A stretch of DNA of 64,000 nucleotides from Pseudorasbora parva (GCF_024679245.1 NC_090189.1:37470889-37534888), one strand, 5' to 3'. Positions 29,961 to 41,250 are shown, numbered from the stretch's first letter. Translations and numbers: made by a program. The notes: generated by a model from the letters alone, not told the origin.

Positions 29961-31061
29961 CAATGCAAGCTTGTTCTAAGCTAACGAGCTATCGTACGGA
30001 TAGCTGGGAATTTTGGCTAACTGATGTAGACAGTTAGATAATTAGACAATTCAGACAATTAGGTGGGCGGTAGCCCTGGTTGTCACTTGGTGAACTGCTG
30101 CTCGGTCGTCCCGGGACTATCTAATTCTCCTTGGGGTCTCTTGGTGAACTGAAAGAAACACAAACGTGATAGTCCAACAGCGAGGATAGGAAAGAGCACA
30201 GTGGAAACAAACACAAGATGAATTGGTCTGTAATGAAAGGAATGTCAGCGTGCGCGCCGGGAGTGTTAGGGAAAATTAATAGGCTTAATGCTCAAGATAT
30301 ACTAAAATTCGGCTTGTGTTATGGGTTGTCCCATTTAGCTCATCCGGGGTGAATTGAGGTCGCTCAAGTGGAAACCCAGCGGTGTGGTTGGCCTTTCAAA
30401 CGCTTCCAAACACCCACTGCCGTGTCCCCGGTCCCCTGCCACTCTGTGTCGCGTTGCGCCCACTCAAACAGCTTATGACTTTAAACACAACCCGACACAC
30501 CAGTCCATCAACCGCCAGCCCGCGCAGCAAAATCGGAACGTCCCCAGAACCCTCTTTTTCAAGAGTGGCCCCGCTCAGGCCCCGGTTTAGGGATTAGTCC
30601 CAGAGATTGCCTTGCGTGCGTGAGCTGGACTGGTTGACTTCTTTGGAGTGTCGAATTGCTGATGTCGCCACTGCGTGCCGCAGCCGCGGACAGAGATACA
30701 AGAAACCGAGACTCACACACAGCCGGTGTCGGTTACGTCGGTCGGGCCACCCCCCCCTCTGGAGACCAGCCTGTGACGATTCTCAATGCACCTCGGACGC
30801 GTGAGCCCTACAATGGATACACAAAGAGGGTAAACAGGTGGAATTAAAATGAATTAAAAGCTCCCCTGTTCACCGGATCAAAGGCCTTTTGATTGTAGGT
30901 GAGAAGGAAGTGGAAGTTTAAATATCAAGAGCAATTTAGCAAAAAGGCAAAAGTTTCTGTCAAGTAGTGATAAAACAAAAAGCACCTTTGATACGGTTTG
31001 TAATTTACCAGACTGAGCTTTGTTCCCGATGGGAGGGGAAAAGAAAACTTTTGCAGAGAGG

Positions 31062-31230
31062 GAAAAAAAAAAAAAAAATTAATAATAATAAAAAAAAAAT
31101 TAAAATAAAAAAATTAATAATAATAATTTTTAATTAAAAATTAATTAAAATTAAAAATTAAGATTAAAAATTGAAAATTAAAATTAAAATAAAGTTATAA
31201 ATTAAAAAAAAAAAAAAATTGAGAAAAAAA
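31062..31230. repeat. A-rich low-complexity tract in the leader
   Basis: Runs of A mixed with TTAATAATAAT and AATTAAAATT words. On the transcribed strand this is T-rich. Confidence 0.9.
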
Positions 31231-31783
31231 ATAAAAATTAGAAGCTCAACTTAATTCAAATTAAATTCAAAGCAAGTTTAAATGAAATTTAACTAAGCCT
31301 GTAAGGAAAATCAAATAAAAGAAAGCCAATCAAAAATCCTACCCTATAACGATTGATCTCTAAATGGGAGTTATCCAAATAAAAGAATTAATCAGGAAGG
31401 GCGTAGGGATTTAGTGTTGCGCTGACTTAACAGGGTATAGCCACACGGTGGCGTCCTTCCTTCCAATTGGACTGTCTGTGACTTAAACCTAATTTCACTT
31501 TGGGTTAGAGGAAGTTATGTTTCTTTTTAAACTTCAAATTCGAATAAGGGTGTTTAATCAGCGAGAAAGGAGATTTGGTTGTTGCTAGAAAAATTGTATA
31601 AATGAAACTGTGTACAACAGTAAGCAATAAACAATTTATAGGCTCAAACTTATTTTGTTAAGGCAGAATGAAATACGGAGAGTGAAACTATCCGAATTTA
31701 TCCACACGATGGCGCTATTGCGCCCGCCCTAGACTAGAGTTAGTTAGGCGGAAATGCTCACCAGATGGCTTTGTCTGGTTCTT

Positions 31784-31920
31784 GAGTCGCCCTCTGGCGG
31801 TTTGCAAGCGGCGTTGCAATTTCTGAGTCGCCTTCGCGTTTTGCAAGCGGCGTTGCAATTCTTGAGTCGCCCTCTGGCGGTTTGCAAGCGGCGTTGCAAT
31901 TTCTGGGTCGCCCTGGCGTT
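31784..31920. repeat. ~40-bp tandem repeats in the leader
   Basis: Three units start at 31784, 31825 and 31864, each GAGTCGCC... with TTTGCAAGCGGCGTTGCAAT. A partial fourth starts at 31905. Spacing is 41, 39 and 41 bp. Confidence 0.9.
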
Positions 31921-32649
31921 CTTCGCTTTACTGGCTCTTGCAAATCATTTACAAATGACTGGTGCTCTAGATGCACGCGTAACAAGACGGGTGAATGCAG
32001 GAATCTTCCGTCTGCCTATTCACGCATTTTACATGGACTCCAATAGACATTTATCAATATGGCTGACGGTTTTCAGCATCTCTGATTCAAATGTTTTAGG
32101 TCTCAAGTCTTTGGTTAGCTAAGCCAGACTTAAACCAGGAGTTATCGTTTATCTTAACGATCTAATAATTATTCTGAGGCCCCTTATATTGTACAGGAGA
32201 GTCTCGTCCTGTCCCAATCTTCCGCACAGATAGAAACTTTTGTAGTTCAGATCAAGCGGGATAACGCAACGTACGTGTCTACAGACATCATCAAAATCTC
32301 ATTATTTTGATGGAACACATAATATATTGCTCGAGTCAAATGTATGGATTTCCTACAATACATTCGTTTGGGAATCACGCGGATAACCCTATTGCGCCCA
32401 CGGCTGCAGTTTTTCGTTTCAAAATTGGATTTTTGTACCGTTCATATTTTTATTAATATAATCCGGCTACTTCAACATTTCTCAGCATCTGTTTATGCTT
32501 GGGTTCGCCTTGCGCGTACCGTTCAATTCACAAAACAACACCAAAACAAAACGAAACAAAAACGCGCGTGCAGGTTATTAATACCTCAAAAATACACAAT
32601 GAATAGAATATGAATATCACTCACACATACACAAACGCCCGAAACTTGC

Positions 32650-32667
32650 TCGCATTTTTCTCCACCA
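32650..32667 (-). other. Possible primer-binding site
   Basis: On the minus strand the LTR end (...GTTACA) is followed by TGTATT and then TGGTGGAGAAAAATGCG. The TGG start suits pairing with a tRNA CCA end, but it lies six bases from the LTR. I cannot match the rest to a particular tRNA. Confidence 0.35.
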
Positions 32668-32673
32668 AATACA

Positions 32674-34454
32674 TGTAACAACAACGAGTTTATGAGTTTA
32701 ATGTCTCGGGGAATAATTAACTCAAAAGGGGTTCAATATTCAATATTCATGAATTTATGAATATAATTTGCCCGTCATTCATTACGTATTAAAAATTTCC
32801 CGATAGGGAAAATTGTTTAATTAAATACAAGTAACCCTTTATGAAATTGCTTGAAATTATCCTACTAAGTTCGTCCACCAAATTAGTTATAGACTTTTCA
32901 ACTCAATTCTCCATAAGGGATCACTGCTTTACGAGCGCATAAGAAACATTAACTTTACTGATCAGGACAAGTTCAATATTTCAAATGGTCATACAGTTTA
33001 CTTTACTAACATAGTAGCATAAGCAGTTAGGTAACTTAGATCGCAAGTTTCATTGACTTTGTGTATGTGGGAGAACAACAGACCCAACTCATTAAATGTC
33101 TTTTCGGAGGTTTAATAAACACAGACTAAAAATAACACTACGATTCACACAGAGAGTACACACTAAATATGCATCAAGAAAGTAGACATGTAGGTATTAA
33201 CGAAAGAATACATAAAAGAGAATAATGAATAGAATGAAATTAGAGAGAGATAAAAGAGAGAGATGGGGGAGAGAGAGATGAGAGAGAGAGATGAGACAAA
33301 GCATTTAGAGGTAAGAACACAACTTTCCTTCAGTTCAACAACTACGACCTTCACGGAGCTTGTCCCAACGGGACAATACACACCTTCTTTACAGCAGTAT
33401 GAATTTTATAAGAAGAAGAATACTTGCATTTCTTTTGGTTTCGTTTTGGCTTCTCGCTTGTGTGTGTGTATATATATCTGCGTCTCAGGTAGTTCTCTCC
33501 GAGGTCGGGAGGTGACGTAGTTTTCCTTTAGCGGCGTTTCGGGTCTACCTCCTGAAGTAGCCCGTGGCTAGTAAGTTGATGGAACGAGGAACAAAGGATT
33601 GTTGAAGACCGGATTGTAGAAACGGAGTTTCTTGAAGAGGAGTTTCCAGAAGAGAAGAGTTCAGAGGAGAGTTTCAGAAGTCAAGCCGGGAAGAAGTTTC
33701 AGAAGCGAAGAGGGAAGTCAAGAGGGAAGATTGTGGTCTCCACTGATCTTTTAAGAGAATTAATCCACGCCCCCTTCTGGCTAATTCACCCAATCCAGAG
33801 GGTGAATTCGGTAGCGGGAAAAGTTCTCTTTGTCTCATTTTATGGCCTATTTTGCATGTTCCTGAGGTGTCGTAAAGGGGTGTTGATTTTGTATGGTTTT
33901 ACTCCCAAGTCGGCTAAACATATTAATGATACATTTCACAATCCCATTTTGTGCATCATTGAGTAAGTCAAAGAAATAGGAATATTTAGATATCAAACAC
34001 CTTATGGCTGGGAGATATTAAAACAGAGATACAATTTTACACAGGAATACAAGCATTTAAAATGAGCTTACATTGTTTCTATGCCATGACTGAGTAGGCC
34101 TGAGTCAAGGAGCATGCATATACACACCAAGCTACCTCGTATACAGTCTAGAATAGTCTTAATTAAAGCTTCATAAGGAATGTGTGTGTGTGCTCGTGAG
34201 TCCTTGTGTATTGACAGGAGCCTTGGCGCCTTTCGGTCTGGGGAATGAAAAAGGGGGGGAAACAGGGTTCGAGTCGTGTGACCCGATCAGGGCCTGTGTT
34301 ATTGGACGGGGTCGTAAAACTGCCGAAGTTGTCACTTCCCCCAGACTCTGTGGCGTGGCTCTTAATTTACATGCGGCTAAAAGCTATCCCCCCTTTTTAC
34401 AATCAACATTGGGTTCCTCTTTGATCCTCATTGTAAGAGACCACAGACGCTACA
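32674..34454 (-). repeat. 5' LTR of the provirus (1781 bp)
   Basis: This is identical in length to 18815-20595 and differs at three positions that I could see. It carries the promoter and start site for transcription toward lower coordinates. TSD GTGC follows at 34455-34458. Confidence 0.95.
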
Positions 34455-34459
34455 GTGCT

Positions 34460-34937
34460 TTAACATAGTTTCTTACATTGTTCTTGCAGTGTCTGTCTTG
34501 GTTACAGGGAAATAATGTTAATAAAATCAAACTAGACTGCAGTATCTGTTATGATATAAGCCACATGATTTTGCCACGTGTCATATCTTAATTGAATTGG
34601 GCCTGATCTCTCTAGGGTCTTGGCCAGTAAGATATGTATGTGATGAAAAACCTTCTAGCTTTTAAGCTAAATTTCCCAATGTTTTAAAATGTGTTAGAAA
34701 TGTCTTGTGACCATATGAAACCCGGTTCTGTGAGAGGGAACGAGACACTGCATTATGTTGCTGATGCTATGGACGCTTCCGCACGAACCGGTGTCTAAAG
34801 CATGTGTGGAAATGAGTTATTCAACACTGAAATGGCTTCAATGCGGGAGACAGATGTCATAATGCTGGAGGCTGCTGCAATAAAGGGTATGCACTGATGT
34901 TACTTTCCTGCTGGAACTGAGTGGCAGAAGAGCTGCT
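34460..34937. repeat. Host flank with an older dispersed repeat
   Basis: 34890-34946 (CTGAGTGGCAGAAGAGCTGC) matches 51478-51515 and continues after the inserted element at 35457. The 9-bp-TSD element is therefore inserted into an older repeat. The rest is unassigned. Confidence 0.5.
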
Positions 34938-34946
34938 GCATGACTG

Positions 34947-35456
34947 TGGCCTAGAAATCTAGACGCACCCTAGCGGCAGCAAATCTAATCTGCCGCGAGT
35001 GTCGTCTAGCAACTCTCAATACACGTCTGAGCTGTAAACGCCAAACAATCACATTGTGTATAGAGTCAGTGGGTGGGGCTTAACATAATGACGGCCAAGT
35101 TGCGCTTGCGTGCTTCTAGTAAACACAGAAGCTGGCGAACGGCGGTCTTTCAAATCAGCTTTGACCGCGACTCTGGAAGACGTGGAGTTAAGTTTTTCTC
35201 TGAGAAAAGAACAAAGAACGGCACTGAAAGTCATTCTTAAGATGGGAAGACGTGTTCTGAGTTTTGCCAACTGGTCAAAGTTTAATCTGTCAGCTAGCTC
35301 TGCTTCACCTTCGTTGCTCTGGTTGGTTGTAGCGCTATCCTATCGCGTGCAGAGGGAGTTTGAAAGACAACCGTTTATCCCGCCCCTCGGATTGAGCCCT
35401 GCCAATGGAGAGTTTCCAGACCAAACATCTTGATGTGGGTCTGGCTTGTCAGGCTA
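34947..35456 (+). mobile_element. 510-bp non-autonomous DNA element with 9-bp TSD
   Basis: The ends are TGGCCTAGAAATCTAGACGC and GTGGGTCTGGCTTGTCAGGCTA. GCATGACTG is directly repeated at 34938-34946 and 35457-35465. There is no conserved coding frame. A 9-bp duplication points to the Mutator-like (MULE) group; short TAGCC/GGCTA ends are shared with the elements at 38142 and 40260. Confidence 0.85.
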
Positions 35457-35572
35457 GCATGACTGGATTGAATTGGGGAAACTGCGAAAATGGGAGTAAC
35501 ACAAACGATTATCAGTTTAAACTAAAAGATTGAACATTCTTCTGGGGAGTCTGCTCTTTATTTTCTACTGAA

Positions 35573-35718
35573 CAAGAGGCGTGATCAACTGGCATAGTTA
35601 AAATGACTCTGTACGCCATTGGATAGTCCTTCAACCAATCAGACCACAAGAGGCGTAATCAACGGGCATAGTTTAAATGACTGTACGCAATTAGATAGTC
35701 CTTCAACCAATCAGACCA
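35573..35718. repeat. Tandem duplication, 74-bp period, two units
   Basis: CAAGAGGCGTGATCAACTGG begins one unit and CAAGAGGCGTAATCAACGGG the next. Both end TCCTTCAACCAATCAGACCA. Confidence 0.85.
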
Positions 35719-36189
35719 ACAATCCATCTCTTCTCTATCCATCATTGTGTTAAACCCGCCAATAGCATGTCAGGTGGATAAGCCGGTTTGTGATTGGTAA
35801 ATGCAAATTCTTAACAGAAGCACAACAGAAATATGTACAGGTTTCCAGCCTAAGCTGCAGGGCAAAATCAAATCGGGCTGGGTTTACCCAGTCTGTAATT
35901 GTATTTCTTGACATTTATATGTGCCTGAATTCAACGCTGAGAAAATACACAAAGCATATTTGCCTGTGAACGCTTTCATATTACATATTTGCCTGTCAAA
36001 TTATTCACCGCTACAACTTGCATAGTTTTTGTCAACATCTAACATCCATTGTCAACTCTGTATTTAAAAACAACCAATTTTATAAGTGTATAAGATAATA
36101 CATATTGAAATCGTGGGTTGTCAATACAATATAGCAATACAGTATATAGGGTATGAATTTACCCCAAAATGCACCATATTGGTACAAAA

Positions 36190-36425
36190 TGTTATAGGAA
36201 TAGTTAACCCAAAAATGTAAATTCTGTCATTAATTACTTACCCTCATGTCTTTTGACACCCATAAGACCTCCGTTCATCTTCAGAACACAAATGAAGATA
36301 TTTGTGTTGAAATCTGATGGCCAAACCAACAATTGCCAATCGTCAATATAAATTAGAACACAGATTGCCCTGGAGTCGTAGAGGAACCAGGTCAGCATCC
36401 GTAGACTTCGTGAACGTGTGGAGTA
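36190..36425. repeat. Truncated arm of the palindromic TTAA family
   Basis: It contains AGTTAACCCAAAAATGTAAA, CTTACCCTCATGTCTTTTGA and AAGACCTCCGTTCATCTTCA, all also present in the complete palindromic element at 43902-45900. The mirrored arm is absent. Confidence 0.7.
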
Positions 36426-36545
36426 ACAACACTGCAAAAAATGCTCTTCTGACTTTTTTCTTGTTTCCAGTCCAAATATTTAAAAAATCTTAAACCAAGA
36501 TATATTTACTACGTAAGTTAAAGTGCAAAAAATATATATATATAT

Positions 36546-37278
36546 TAGGGCCGGGACTTTAACGCGTTAATTGAGATTAATTAATTACGTGACTTTAACG
36601 CGTTAATTAATTACGCAAAAAAATTTAACCGCATTTATTTTTGCACCGCGGAACGTTTTTCAATGAATCAGTTGCGACGGACCGATTATACTGGAACACC
36701 AACTAGCGCGACAACTACAACAACAAACCATGGGTGCGTCTCAATCCGCTCCCTAGTTCAGTAGTCAGGGCACTGATCAGGGAGTCAGCCCATTGACTTA
36801 TGTCTTGATCAGTGCCCTGACTAGGGAACTAGGGAGCTGATTGAGACGCAGGGCATGCGTGAACATGAACGAAGAAGCTGATGAGACTGCTTTGCTTGGC
36901 CCCGTGGATGGGAAATTTTGTTTTAAAAAACGAAAGAATGAAAGCGTCGTCAAGAGCATGGTAGTGTGCAAGCTATACAACAAGGAATTTGCGTATCACC
37001 GCAGCACATCGAGCCTCAAATATCACAAATATGCTTTTGGTTAACTTAATGGCAAACATTGCACTGGTCTGCTGGACTGAAATAAATAAACAATATTTTG
37101 TTGATTAAGCTTATGTTTTCAGTCATTATTCAATGGTATACTAAAAATACATGTGAAAAATTACTTCTCATTGTTCTCAGGTCAAATATTTATATGCGAT
37201 TAAAATGCGATTAATTTCGATTAATTAATTACAAAGCCTCTAATTAATTAGATTAATTTTTTTAATCGAGTCCCGGCC

Positions 37279-37281
<3 letters not shown>
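36546..37281. mobile_element. hAT-type element with a BED-finger relic
   Basis: Left end TAGGGCCGGGACTTTAACGC and right end GAGTCCCGGCCCTA are inverted, with GATTAATTAATTA arms inside. It lies in an AT repeat, so an 8-bp duplication cannot be separated from the repeat. Confidence 0.75.
36862..37044 (+). pseudogene. hAT transposase N-terminal BED zinc finger fragment
   Basis: About 60 codons read MNEEADETALLGPVDGKF, then a basic segment, then VVCKLYNKEFAYHRSTSSLKYH, ending at a stop. The STSSLKYH text is the standard second half of a BED finger in hAT transposases. The second metal-binding Cys of the CxxC pair is Tyr here and the final His is missing, so the finger is dead. The catalytic domain is absent. 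Confidence 0.7.

Positions 37282-37353
<72 letters not shown>
37282..37353. repeat. (AT)n microsatellite
   Basis: About 70 bp of alternating AT directly after the hAT element; a shorter AT run is on its other side at 36530-36545. Confidence 0.95.
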
Positions 37354-37357
<4 letters not shown>

Positions 37358-37655
37358 TTCTTGAAAAAAAAATCAAAATGTTGTGAGCTTTTGCTTAAAA
37401 CTCTTATTTTGCTTTAAAAAAAAGATCATTTCTGTTTGGGAAAGAAACAAGATTTCAATCAGAAACAATATTATTTTTCTCACCCCATTGGCAGATCATT
37501 TTGCTTGTTTTAAGAATAACACACTTTATTTTGATTTTATTTTCAAAAACAAAAAAATCTTATACCCTTTTACTTATCTAGTAAATGCATCTTGATTTAA
37601 GAATTTTTAGATATTTAAACAAACAATAGTAAGAAGAGCTTTTTTTTGCAGTGGA

Positions 37656-38132
37656 GGCTGAAACAAAGTACTTGACGCTGGTACACACTGCCCAAAAAGC
37701 CAACCTGTGGCACTTTCTGTGTTGTCGCAGAATCTTGCCATGAAAGTAGATGTCTTCTAGATATATTGTGATAAACCATTCCTTGAATTGAACTTGAGAA
37801 ACAATAGCTTTTAGAGTGAGCAACTTAAACCTGAAGTCTTTAAAATATTATTCAGAGCCCTCGAAACTAAAATCGCATGACCCCCCGCTGTTCTCTTAAG
37901 GGAAGGAGAACTTGCTCGCTGCCTCTTTTTACCATATGAGAATGCAATGCAAGTTGTTGCATAATCAAGTGTGATCTGGTTTCCCCAGCAGTGAGTACTC
38001 AATTGAAGTGAAGTGGTTGAAAGCCGAAGCGAATCCTGTAACTTTTTTTTGATAGTTCAAATAACTGAATTTAGATACATTTCGCTTGAAGCTGTTTCCA
38101 AGCTGAGTTTCTCAAATTCGACTTGCAATAGG
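37656..38132. other. Stretch without recognised genes
   Basis: No coding evidence or element ends were recognised. Confidence 0.4.
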
Positions 38133-38141
38133 GGGGAAAAG

Positions 38142-38677
38142 TAGCCTGACAAGCCAGACCCACATCAAGATGTTTGGTCTGGAAACTCACCATTGACAGG
38201 GCTCAATCCGAGGGGCCGGATAAACGGTTGTCTTTCAAACTCCCTCTGCACGTGATAGGATAGCGCTACAACCAACCAGAGCAACGAAGGTGAAACAGAG
38301 CTTGTTGACAGATTAAACTTTCGCCATATCCGGTCGGCAAAACTCCGAACACATCTTCCCTTCTTAAGAATGACTTCAGTGCCGTTCTTTGTTCTTTTCT
38401 CAGAGAAAAGCTTTACTCCAAGTCTTCCAGAGTCGCGGTCAAAGCTGATTCGAAAGACCGCCGTTCGCCAGCTTCAGTCTATGGTGTTTACTAGAAGCAC
38501 GAAAGCACAACTCTGCAGTCACTGGGTTAAGCCCCACCTACCGACTCTATACCGACTCTACACGATTGTGATTGGCCTGACCAGAGTTTGTTTTTTACAG
38601 CTCAGAAGTGAATTGAGAGTTGCTAGACGATAGATTAGATTTGCTGCCGCTAGGGTGAGTCTAGATTTCTAGGTTAG
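38142..38677 (-). mobile_element. 536-bp copy of the 9-bp-TSD element, inverted
   Basis: It runs TAGCCTGACAAGCCAGACCC to GATTTCTAGGTTA and aligns end to end with the reverse complement of 34947-35456. GGGGAAAAG flanks both sides (38133-38141 and 38678-38686), a perfect 9-bp duplication. Confidence 0.88.
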
Positions 38678-38686
38678 GGGAAAAGC

Positions 38687-39290
38687 GCTGAACATGAAAC
38701 GACATATAGACAGGAGAACACTGAACTGCGACTGTAAGAGATTGGTTCAGATGCGCACTTCATCCAGTTTCTCTGTCATCATTACTAGTCACTACCTGCA
38801 ATGAAAAGAAATGCAAGTTATCCACCAGTCTTCACTCATAAACTGCTTGGATAACCTGTTTTGTTCCATTCATTCTTCTGTTCAATAAACAACTGTTTGG
38901 ATTGTTATATCCGTCTTTGAGTCTGGCACATCCTGACAAGCATAAGCTATAATGCACCCTTTCTACTGTATACAGTGCAGGCCAAAAGTTTCTTTGTCAA
39001 ACTGTTTCCAACACTCATAATAAATCATCATATTAAAATGATTTCTGAAGGATCATGTGACATTGAAAACTGAAGTAGCGATCAGCTTTGCATCACAGAA
39101 GTAAATGATAATTTAAAGTATAATAAATTGAAAACCAAATATTTTAAATTGTAATATATCACAATATTAAAAAAAAAACAAGATCTGTATTTTTGATCAA
39201 ATAAATGCAGGCTTGATGAGCAGAAGAAATTCTTTCAAAAACATTACAAATAGTAATGTGTCCAAACTTTTGGCCTGTACTGTATATATA
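38687..39290. other. Stretch with minor repeats
   Basis: At 38979-39000 and 39261-39282 there are inverted words (CAGGCCAAAAGTTTCT and CCAAACTTTTGGCCTG). They bracket a ~300-bp segment that looks like a small Tc1-type MITE. No coding sequence. Confidence 0.4.
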
Positions 39291-39294
39291 AATA

Positions 39295-39765
39295 ATAATA
39301 CATGTATTTTATATAATGCCTTTAAAAGTTGCTTTCTCAAAGCGCTTTACAAGCTTACATAGCAACAGAGTAAACAAGACACTTTAAATACAACAAATAA
39401 AATGAATAATCAAGTAAAAGCAATAGAATGTATTGGGAAGAGATTTAAAAGTCACTAATGTATTTGCTTCCCTGATGTTAGCCGGGAGAGAATTCCAAAG
39501 CTTAGGAGCATAGGAAGAGAATGCTCTATCACACCTAGAACGAAGCCGAGTCTTGAGAACAACCAAGAGACCACTCTGAGAGGAACGCAGATTACGACAT
39601 GTTGTGTCAGATCTGTTAATAGATCAGTCAAGTACTGAAGAGCCAGATTATGCAAAGCCTTATATGCTAACATGAGGATTTTAAAATCAATACGGTACCT
39701 GACAGGGAGCCAGTGCCAAGACTCCAAGACGGGTAATGTGATCACTAACACTAACACCAGACAGA
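39295..39765 (-). pseudogene. L2-type LINE 3' fragment
   Basis: On the minus strand, ESWHWLPVRYRIDFKILML, then YAPKLWNSLPANIREANTL and FKSLPNTF are L2-class RT C-terminal motifs, with frame breaks between them. The 3' side ends in a short AATAATAATACATGTATTTT tail toward 39290. RT catalytic motifs are missing. Confidence 0.75.
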
Positions 39766-39947
39766 ACTTCAGCATCCGAATTTTGTAAATGTCAAAGTTT
39801 GTCAATTGAGGATTTAGATACTTCCGCTAGAAGCTCGAAAGAGTCTTTAGAGATGAAATAGAATATCTAGGTATAAAATGTTGGCTTAGCATGGTTATAA
39901 GGCCACCAAAAGTATGGCCTTAGTAAAGTCAGGTTTCAGTTAGATTA

Positions 39948-40236
39948 ATGTGTATAAATAGTACGAGTGTGCAATGTCATGGAATGTATGTGCCAAAACT
40001 AATTTTGGCGTGCACATACTACGCTGTTTTTTGCGTGCATATGATACTCGCTTTATGGCGTGTATATGACACACTTTTGGGTAGGATTCAGGTGGTGGGG
40101 TGGGGGGTTCATACGTATAATACACCATAAAGTGCGTATCATGCACGCGAAAAACAGCGTAGCATATGCACACCAAAATGAGTTTTGGCGTATACATTCC
40201 ATGACATTGCACACTCGTACTATTTATACGCATTTT
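39948..40236. repeat. ~290-bp palindromic MITE
   Basis: The left arm (GTGTATAAATAGTACGAGTG, ATGTCATGGAATGTATG, AAAACTAATTTTGGCGTG) is repeated in reverse on the right (GTTTTGGCGTATACATTCCA, CACTCGTACTATTTATACGC). A partial second copy is at 56560-56680. Confidence 0.85.
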
Positions 40237-40632
40237 CATGAGATCCACCTGGTTGTTCGTAGCCTGGATGCCAGCCGAACTTAGCCCCGCCCACAACATT
40301 TTTAGGTCGGGCAGTTCGGTCTGGCCTTGCTCCATAGAGGAGTAATTATCCCCGAACAGAAACTGTTCGGACCAATGAAATCATCAGGGCGGGCTTTAGA
40401 CGATGACGGACAGATGATCAACAGTAACGTAATCATGCACGTCATCAAAGGGGCTTGGATTATATTTGTTCGAATCCTAAACGGAGAGCTTGCTTGTGTA
40501 TGCATTCTCCTTCACAATTTCTCTCAGAAATGATGATCATGTTGGGTAAGTACTCTGTGTATCATTAATTTTTTTTTTTTTTTCAACACCGGCAAATATC
40601 GTGTATTCCAGCCTGATTTCAGCGCGCGTGCA

Positions 40633-41250
40633 GACAGGGTTGCCAATTTTTTACAACAAAACCCGCCAACTACTAGCCCTAAACAATAGCTTCTTGGGGG
40701 GTTCTCCGGGGGGAAAATGGCGTTCCGGGGGTAAAATGTGTTATTTTGGCACAATTGCCTGCTAAAATTCGCACTCAAAGGTCTATACAGTATATCACTG
40801 TGTCAAGGGGGGCGTGGTTCAGCGAGGTCTGCAGCGGGAGAGAGAGCCGCGGGACGAGCGGTAAGTGAGTGGGTTGGACGCAGATTAATAACACCTGTCT
40901 CTTGTTCCAGTAATGAGCGCGGAGAGGGGATAAAACGCCAGCGGAACCAGAGGACAGGGAGAGAGAGAGCCGGACTGTTGACGCGAACCCCAGAGACTGA
41001 GTTTACCGGAAGCCGGAAGTGCCGACCCGGAAGTGATCGTTGTGTTGAGAGAAAAGCACACCATTGAGGGTGCTAATGTGTTTTGAGCTTTATAATAAAG
41101 AGATAGCGTCAACAGTCCAACCGACCCCCGTGTCCTCTTCCTTCCTTCTCTACGAACTTTGCTACAATCACATAATAGTTGCTTCAACCCGCAGACATAG
41201 AAAACAACCCGCGGAGAAAAAAAAATGCAGACTTGGCAACACAGTGCAGT
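40633..41250. mobile_element. hAT-type MITE related to 6888-6988, split by a solo LTR
   Basis: Left end CAGGGTTGCCAATTTTTTAC, right end ACTTGGCAACACAG. These match the ends of the 101-bp MITE near 6.9 kb. TGCAG occurs on both sides but a full 8-bp duplication is not clear. Confidence 0.55.
40799..41166 (+). mobile_element. Solo LTR, 368 bp, with 5-bp TSD
   Basis: It starts TGTGTCAAGGGG and ends TTTGCTACA. ATCAC is repeated at 40794-40798 and 41167-41171. A TATA-like GGATAAAACG is at 40928 and an AATAAA signal near 41091. This is the remnant of recombination between the LTRs of a retrotransposon, probably Gypsy-type. Confidence 0.8.

Larger units (their letters stand above)
29910..32673 (-). 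other. Long 5' leader of the provirus, no coding signal
   Basis: Between the 5' LTR and gag lie about 2.76 kb without a convincing reading frame on the minus strand. It holds an A-rich low-complexity tract (31062-31230), a set of ~40-bp tandem repeats (31784-31920) and a possible splice donor (CTG then GTGAGC, junction between 31762 and 31761). Leaders of a few hundred bases are usual in retroviruses; this one is several times longer. Confidence 0.7.
18815..34454 (-). mobile_element. Complete endogenous retrovirus (lokiretrovirus-like), minus strand
   Basis: Order in the direction of transcription (right to left): 5' LTR 34454-32674, leader, gag, pol, env, polypurine tract, 3' LTR 20595-18815. 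The total is 15,640 bp, with gag, pol and env open. Env has a furin-type site and a paramyxovirus-F-like fusion peptide; Pol has a Ty3-type integrase with a GPY/F-like tail, a YVDD RT and two RNase H domains. Lokiretroviruses, reported in fish, amphibian, reptile and lamprey genomes as a sister group of Retroviridae with mononegavirus-F-like Env, are the best fit I know. A Gypsy-type errantivirus-like element with captured env is the alternative. The retroviral-type structure is seen directly; the lineage is inferred. Confidence 0.9.
36429..37655. mobile_element. DNA element with CACTGCAAAAAATG ends, split by an hAT insertion
   Basis: Left end CACTGCAAAAAATGCTCTT and right end AAGAGCTTTTTTTTGCAGTG are inverted copies. 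TTGTTTCCAGTCCAAATATT and TTTTAGATATTTAAAC are matching arm segments. The interior is replaced by an AT tract containing an hAT element. A sister copy is at 48440-48720. Confidence 0.65.

Noticed and set aside
29910..29963. N-terminal extension of Gag looking like a signal peptide (LCVCVCAVFLSF)
   Set aside because: It has no ATG, starts at TTG and comes from the CA repeat; the first ATG is at 29909, behind a possible splice acceptor.
31784..31920. CRISPR-like array
   Set aside because: Direct tandem repeats without unique spacers, in a eukaryotic retroviral leader. The same holds for 55140-55490 and 62174-63600.
31758..31985. 75-codon minus-strand frame in the leader as an accessory or leader peptide
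   Set aside because: No ATG; it mostly translates the 40-bp tandem repeat.
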